Shown here piece after piece: positions 58,800 to 64,000 of a DNA stretch of 64,000 nt (positions are counted from its first letter, which is position 1; each line of letters opens with the position of its first letter). The translations under genes and the position numbers were made by a program. The notes under the pieces are model-generated. The model was not told the origin of the DNA. It saw only the letters and a program-made list of their open reading frames with translations, and did not search any database. This DNA is from Crataegus laevigata (lineage: Eukaryota > Streptophyta > Magnoliopsida > Rosales > Rosaceae). The stretch covers positions 23,382,162 to 23,446,161 of the forward strand of contig OY756947.1 of NCBI GenBank assembly GCA_963580275.1. The letters are read 5' to 3'.

Positions 58800-60700
58800 A
58801 ATACACTGAATGAAATAAAGCTTATCTATTGATATTTCAAAGAAATTACAGATATGTGCATACACATGAGCTACAATTATGAAAAAAATATATATATACA
58901 AAGTGCAGATAAACATGAGGGAGCCTTCATTGCACATGTGGAGCCTCAGCAGTCGATGGAGCTCCTGGAAGACGAAGAGCCAGAGTTGGAATCTCCGGAG
59001 CCGGAACACTTGGTGCTACTCCAGAGGACGAAGGCAACATAAACCTCGGGAGTAACGCCATGAACCTTTCATGATCACTCTGGATCCGACCGTCCGATTC
59101 CTGCAGCTGGTCCAACTTCCTTTTCATGCTGGTCGAGTAACTAGTTGCAAGCATGTGCAACTCCTTGTTCTCGTGCCTGAGTCCTCTGACCTCTTGCCGA
59201 AGACTTGCCACCTCCGCCATCAGCGACTCCACCTGACGAGTTCGGGCAAGCAGGCGCTGGCCCATGTTTGAAACTGAGCCTGCACTTTGGACGCTGAGAG
59301 CTAGAGATTCCTGAACAGCCAGCTCGTCCGACCGCCTGGATAACATCCTATTGTCCCTTGGAGTGAGCAGATTTCTGGCTATCACCGTAGCGGTGATTTC
59401 ATTCCTCATCATTGTGTCCCCGACTGTAAGAGGACCATTGGGGGATATGAAGGACGGATTCCAAATATTGTTTGGAGAAGACGAGTCATCATCTTCTCCA
59501 ACATTCAAGTTAAGGCGACGGTCGGAAGGGCAAGACATTTTTTTAAGAAGGTGTTGAGGAGGAAGAGTTCAGAAAGATTAAGATTGCAGAAGTGCAAGAA
59601 GGGAGTGTTTACAGAAGGGAGTTCAAGTGTGAGGTGAAACAAAATTCGTGCCTCTATAAAAAGAAGCAAATCAAAGAGGCGCTCCTCAGAGATCGAAGAG
59701 ACAACCGGACACCTTTCTCAAAAGCTGGACGCTCTTTTCTCAAAGGCCGGATCCCTGTCTCAAAAGAGTCGTTCCTCTATCAAAAGTCGGAATTGCTCAG
59801 CATCACGAGGCGATCAGCTTTCCCAGTTTATCGTCACTCGTCACATGCACTGTCAGCTTTGCGGAAATTACGGGCAGCTTTGTCAGAAAGCGCGTAACTG
59901 GTACTGTTCATCCATCCACCGGCTGCCGACAAATAGTGCGAGAATAGTTCCGGTTGTGAAGAAAAAAATTCTATAAGTTCTACCTTCGCCTTCCACAGCA
60001 AAGGCACACCCTCTCCACCTTTTCTTCCTTTCTTCATCTCCGAGAATGTATTCTCAAAGAAAGCTCTCGAGTTACTCAGTGTTCTTCATCCCCTGGAGTA
60101 CCTCTACAAACTTAGTCATCCAGAGTAAGAGTATCTCATATCATCAGGGTCGAAAGCAAGAGTATCTCATATCATGCTTTCTCCATGTCCTTTTTTTTGT
60201 CTTTGTTATCACTTGCAAGACAAGGAGAAAGAGAGCGATCAGTCGCCACTTGGAGTCAAGCTTCCAATCTGGGACTGATTGTCTGGAACCCTTCCTTGAT
60301 TGCTTACCTAGCATTACTCTCGAGCAGTCATCTTCAACTGATGTTGGAAGCTGGAAAACATAATGAGTCGCTGAGAAGTGATGTTCTGATGCTTTTATGG
60401 GAATTTTTGCAGCATAGCTAATCTCCACATTGAATGTTTTGGAGCAGCATCTCCAATTGCTTTCATGGGAATTTTTGCATTAGAGGAAAAATACTGCAAA
60501 AGAAGATGCCAGACCTGCATGAAGATCCGATTACTTGAAACATGTGGAGACAACGTGCTGATTCATCCTCAACTAAGCTGAGGATCGCTTGTAAGTAAAA
60601 AGGCCATCCAGCCCAGTTCAAGAATAAGCCTGTGGAAAGTTAACTACTAGTAAAGCAACTTTGTTGGCAACTCTTCTCGCTAAGAGATCGAAATAAAATG
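58800..60700 (-). mobile_element. segment shared with the gypsy spacer, carried inside copia
   Basis: Reverse-complement similarity to the gypsy spacer at about 28550-31170. It covers the coiled-coil ORF, its 5' leader, the agagtatctcatatcatcag motif (60130-60170, versus 29780-29820) and the gctgaggatgaatcagcacg region (60560-60590, versus about 28600). Both edges are approximate. The left one falls right after a copia RNase H trace, so it interrupts pol. No LTR of the gypsy element came along, and no target duplication was found. Confidence 0.7.
58927..59538 (-). CDS. coiled-coil ORF, copy B (intact, 203 aa)
   Basis: The uninterrupted partner of the ORF at 30484. It begins MSCPSDRRLNLNVGEDD, with conserved PSFISPNGPLTV and ITATVIARNLLTPRDN blocks. 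Residues about 95-150 form a heptad-patterned segment (RTRQVESLMAEVASLRQEV and following), and the tail is proline-rich and poorly conserved. It has a tryptophan codon where copy A has TGA. The preceding leader of about 100 bp also aligns with copy A. There is no enzymatic motif, signal peptide or membrane segment; the basic, coiled-coil build would suit a dimeric nucleic-acid- or protein-binding factor, which is inference. It is antisense to the copia reading direction. Expression is not known. Confidence 0.7.
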   Translation of the reverse strand: MSCPSDRRLNLNVGEDDDSSSPNNIWNPSFISPNGPLTVGDTMMRNEITATVIARNLLTPRDNRMLSRRSDELAVQESLALSVQSAGSVSNMGQRLLARTRQVESLMAEVASLRQEVRGLRHENKELHMLATSYSTSMKRKLDQLQESDGRIQSDHERFMALLPRFMLPSSSGVAPSVPAPEIPTLALRLPGAPSTAEAPHVQ

Positions 60701-60818
60701 ATCAATGATCAGCCTAAATGATTTGAAATCAGGGGGAGATACTTATCAGGGGGAGCATAAAAAAAAAAAAACAACAGATCAAGATTTTAACGAGTCAGTC
60801 GAAGACTTGTGGCCATCC

Positions 60819-60827
60819 AAGGGGGAG
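60819..60827 (+). promoter_or_regulatory. copia polypurine tract
   Basis: AAGGGGGAG immediately before the 3' LTR, the primer site for plus-strand DNA synthesis. Two earlier cagggggag copies (near 60735 and 60750) are similar. Confidence 0.9.
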
Positions 60828-61221
60828 TGTTATAAAACATTAAATATGGATGGTTACCAAATGTAATGGAATGTTAGGTTACTTCACTAAGAAGATGCCT
60901 TCCCACTAATAGCTACCACTACCCCTAGTTTTCTTATAAAAAGAAGATGAGGGAAGAAAGCAATGTTAGACACACACAAGTCATACGGGAGAGACGGAAG
61001 AAAGGAAGAGGAAGAGAGAGAGAGGAAGAAGAGAGAAAAGAAAGGAAAGAGAAAGGAGAGAATAAGAGAGAGTTATCTTTGTACTCCTATTATTCCAAAT
61101 TATAATGAAAGCACTACTGTTGTCCCGAGGATGTACTCCAGTCACACTGACTGTAGAGGAACCTCGTAAATTTTGTGTCTTGCTTATTTATTCCACTGCA
61201 CACATCGTCGATTTTACAACA
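60828..61221 (+). repeat. copia 3' LTR
   Basis: 394 bp, same limits as the 5' LTR (TGTTATAAAAC ... TTACAACA). By eye it differs by three transitions and one transversion. Confidence 0.97.
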
Positions 61222-61315
61222 CTGTTCATTTTGTGAGAGGGAGCACTGTTCATTAACAGTGAACTCCCCAAAGAGCCCCCTATTTGTTCTTGGTGATTCA
61301 ATTGTTCTCCCTAAA

Positions 61316-62854
61316 ATGTCCAAATTACCCTCGGTGGCCACGCGTCTATCATCGCTGGTCCTCCTCCTTCGATTTCTTTGTTGCTTTTTCTTTCCGTTTG
61401 TCCATCTCGCTCTTCCTTCTTGCTTTTTCTTTCTGTTCGCTTCTATCCCTCCATTTTTTGCTCGCGAGTTCATTGCTCTGCCCACCTCCTCTTCGATTCA
61501 CCGGATTTCTCTTCGGTTCCAGTGTTCTTTTTCTTCTTTTGGACAACGCCGTTCGCCTGCCTTTTCTTCTTTGGCCTCACAGACAGAGGTAATAATTTTT
61601 CAATTTTCTTTGGCTTTGGATTTCCTTTTTTTTTTTGGCCTCTATATTGCGTTTGCTATCGTTTGTGTTGTTATCTGTGCTAATTTTTGGGGATGAGGGA
61701 TGAGTTGGTATAAACTGATAAGGGCTTTTTTTTTCCTTCTTTTTCCCGATCTTGCGATTGCTGATGCAAGAGTTTTAGAGTATTTCCCTTTTTTTTGTCA
61801 GCGATTCTGGAGTTGTGATCCGCTTTTAGACGAATTTTTAGTGCAGTCTGGGCATCATCTTTCTTCAAATCATCGTCACTTCTATTGAACTCAGGTAGGT
61901 TCTATAACACCAGTATATGAGTTGTTATTTTGAATTTGTGTTAATTTGAACGAAACCCTAACGGTTTGGTTTTGCGCAGAGTTGTGGCAATTTATCAAGG
62001 CTTTGCTAGCTAAAGCGGATTTTGCGTTTGGTTCCCTCCGGCGACAAATCTGAGATTTGGCAGGAGATGGAAGGCTGTTGTTGGTTTGGGTATGCTCTCC
62101 CTGCTTCCACTTCTTCCTTATTGTATATGTATTTCTAAATTTGAATAAGGGGGTTTGTGCTTTTGTTTTTTAAGTTTCATTTGTGTGATTTTATTTCAAT
62201 CGATATTATGTTTGAGAAGGCAAGAGTGCTTTGATAAATTATTTCTTAATTTTGAGTGATTTCATTTAGATGGATACCTTAAAATTGAGAAGGCAGATGA
62301 GCTTTCATCATCTGTTTATTGGAAATTGATAATATATGCATTTATTATGTGAATAAGTGAGTTTTTGTTTTCCTTTTTTTTTCTTCTTCTGATTAACTTC
62401 TTAAATTTTCAAAATATACTTACTACCCACACATGTTTTTTAGCTAACCTGCTCAATTGGATTCACCGTATAAAACTAATGTTAAAGTTATGATACATGC
62501 ACTGCAATATGAATCAGCCAAAGAGGCACTTATTTACAGTGTTGTCTTTCTTTGTTCTTTTGACACACTACCCAATGTTGTTCTAATTCTGCATCGTTAT
62601 TGTACTGATTGGTTGTGTTACCAAATTACTGTAAGTATTTGATCATTGCAATTTCTGATTTAATTAAGTGATTTTTTATTTGCTTGAAATCTTAGATGCC
62701 TTGAATCAAATTAAGGGCACTGTGTGATTCAATTCTCTTCATTCCATGATTAATATTACGGTATTTTGTCGATTGACTAATTGAAAATTTTCACTAGGAA
62801 ACAATTGGTCTTCTTCTATTGATTTTCAATTTGTTGTGAACATTTGTGATGCAG
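61316..62854 (+). other. unassigned DNA upstream of the FATA fragment
   Basis: 61316-61590 is C/T-rich like a plant 5' leader and is followed by gtaataattt. About 61980-62090 looks exon-like (agttgtggcaatttatcaag; a gagatttggcaggagatgg segment). No coding frame joins these. It may be leader and intron of the FATA copy or other captured DNA. I cannot decide. Confidence 0.35.
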
Positions 62855-63180
62855 GAGATAGGATGCAATCATGCTCAAGTTGTTGGCTTTTCAACCGGTG
62901 AATTTGTGACCACCACCACCATGAGGAAAATGCATCTCATATGGGTTACTGCTTGCTAGCATATTGAAATCTACAAATATCCAGCTTGGTGGGTGTTCTG
63001 CTATATTACAGTTCGGGTTTTGATTTCTAATCTGGAAAGTGAAACTTATAATGTGGATTTGTGGTACAGGAGCAATGTTGAAATAGAAACATTGTGTCAA
63101 GGCGAAGGGAGAATTGGCACTAGACGTGATTGGGTACTTAAAGACTATACCACCAGTGAAGTCATTAGAGGAGTAGCAAG
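62855..63180 (+). pseudogene. FATA: acyl-ACP thioesterase FATA, two-exon pseudogene fragment
   Basis: FATA releases oleate from acyl carrier protein in plastids. Exon A (62855-62988) encodes the segment GCNHAQ, GFSTGEFVTTTTMRKMHLIW and IEIYKYPAW. It has a TAG at 62957-62959, where the family has methionine after a conserved arginine (here cysteine). It is bounded by a gcag acceptor and a GTGGGT donor. Exon B (63070-63180) follows a tacag acceptor and joins in phase: EIETLCQGEGRIGTRRDW, then LKDYTTSEVI. One codon is missing near its start, and its donor reads AT instead of GT. The rest of the gene (N-terminus, catalytic C-terminal half) is absent, so this is a dead, intron-bearing genomic fragment and not a retrocopy. 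Confidence 0.85.
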
Positions 63181-63314
63181 ATGTGTATTATTCATGATTT
63201 TTGTTATTCTGAACTTTTAAGATATAATTTTGGAAAATATTAATTTTTTCATGCAACATTGAAATTGACGTTGGAGAAAGGGCAGCGGACAGTGAGATGT
63301 TAGTTCCATGCAAG

Positions 63315-63478
63315 GATTTAAATATCGATATTATCGGCGAAATATCGCCGATAATTTCGTTTTTTTAACACCCCGATATTTTTTATACTATCCAAATAAT
63401 TTTCGTTAATATATCGCGATATTATCGATAATATCGATAATATCGCGATATTTTCGAAAATATCGCGATACCGACAAA
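63315..63478. repeat. ATATCG-rich palindromic repeat
   Basis: Dense atatcgatattatcg / cgataatatcgcgatatttt motifs forming overlapping palindromes. It resembles in motif, but not in length, the repeat-rich interior of the element at 16772-17281. Edges are uncertain. Confidence 0.7.
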
Positions 63479-63730
63479 ATTTGAATTAGAGAAGAAGGTC
63501 GAAGCTTGCACAACTCCGGCCGACAGCCTCCTCCCAACTCAGACATCGTCGCCAATCGAAACCCAAAAAATACTTAATAAAATTTGTTTAATAGCATGAG
63601 AACAATTAGTTCACATTTGAGATATTAAACTACTAAAAGACACTACCCTTCATCTCAGCCAAAAGGCCGAAGAAGGAATGCTTAACTCAAGGATGGGATG
63701 TTCCATTTATAGGCTTTGAGCATCCTCAAT

Positions 63731-63808
63731 GCTTTCCCACAGCCGATGTGGGACAACGCCAGAAGCAGACTGCTTTCCCACAGCCGATGTGGGACAACGC
63801 CAGAAGCC
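63731..63808. repeat. 41-bp tandem duplication
   Basis: gctttcccacagccgatgtg starts at 63731 and again at 63772. The 63480-64000 stretch otherwise shows no gene. Confidence 0.95.
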
Positions 63809-64000
63809 AATCCAGTTTTCCGACGAGCACAACCACTTTCGAGGCACTTTCCGGCCAAACCACGGCGAGTTATCCGGCGTGCAGGGTGTCAATCTCTTCA
63901 TCTCGTTGAGTACTACAACTTTCATGTTTGGATCACTTAATTTGGTTGAGTAACGAAGAAGTTATGGACGTTCAAAGTTAGGGTAAAATTCCAGCTTTTT

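Larger units (their letters stand above)
54959..61221 (+). mobile_element. Ty1/copia retrotransposon, structurally complete, pol degenerate
   Basis: 6263 bp with 394-bp LTRs at both ends, TSD CTGTT (54954-54958 and 61222-61226), a primer-binding-site-like cgttatcagcacgag directly after the 5' LTR, and polypurine tract aagggggag (60819-60827) directly before the 3' LTR. The LTRs differ at only four positions by eye, so the insertion is young. Gag/pol is reduced to scattered fragments. The 3' half contains a 1.9-kb segment shared with the gypsy element of this window. It probably moves, or moved, using proteins from another copy. Confidence 0.95.

Noticed and set aside
59642..59663. TATA box of the coiled-coil ORF copy B (tctataaaaag)
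   Set aside because: The good TATA consensus reads on the plus strand, away from the ORF; on the ORF's own strand it is a poor match.
62457..62642. 61-aa plus-strand frame upstream of the FATA exons
   Set aside because: Does not match any part of the thioesterase and lacks splice sites; likely intron or unrelated DNA.

Overview
The window is nuclear DNA from a flowering plant, most likely a eudicot. Evidence: a host gene with eight GT-AG exons, AT-rich introns, and dense nested plant transposons of the hAT, PIF/Harbinger, RTE, L1, Ty3/gypsy and Ty1/copia types. Several short repeats look like ones I associate with Rosaceae (apple/pear), but that is recollection, not a test. I support only one complete host gene. 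Nearly everything else is mobile DNA, much of it nested and dateable by target-site duplications (TSDs).

Layout. 0-2.2 kb: broken gypsy remnant. 2.2-5.3 kb: a hAT-type MITE with a solo LTR inserted at its right tip. 6.4-7.1 kb: a second hAT MITE. 9.7-16.2 kb (minus): the mitochondrial adenine nucleotide carrier ADNT1, 355 codons, with an RTE LINE fragment in its 3.5-kb intron 4. 17.5-22.3 kb: a 4.7-kb PIF/Harbinger element with terminal inverted repeats, TAA TSD, and both of its genes present but broken. 23.7-24.6 kb: a third hAT MITE with a perfect 8-bp TSD. 25.3-25.9 kb: RTE fragment. 26.9-27.35 kb: fold-back element.

27.35-42.5 kb (minus): a 5'-truncated Ty3/gypsy element resembling the Tat lineage. 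It has a 3' LTR, a very long region between pol and LTR holding a 100-bp minisatellite, possible host-gene fragments and an ORF on the opposite strand, then degenerate integrase, RNase H, reverse transcriptase and protease/gag regions. A second solo LTR (TSD AAGGA) sits inside it. 45.8-54 kb: an L1 LINE (minus) whose RT region is missing and whose middle is occupied by a gypsy LTR/gag fragment; that gag is itself split by a Harbinger-type MITE (TSD TAA).

54.96-61.22 kb: a copia element with two 394-bp LTRs (four mismatches by eye), TSD CTGTT, primer-binding-site-like sequence and polypurine tract. Its pol is ruined, but it carries an intact copy of the same coiled-coil ORF that lies antisense in the gypsy element 28 kb away. 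62.86-63.18 kb: two exons of a dead acyl-ACP thioesterase FATA copy.

The strongest candidate for something undescribed is this roughly 204-codon coiled-coil ORF. It is kept at nearly the same length in two unrelated retroelement contexts, and is open only in the copy moved by the young copia element.
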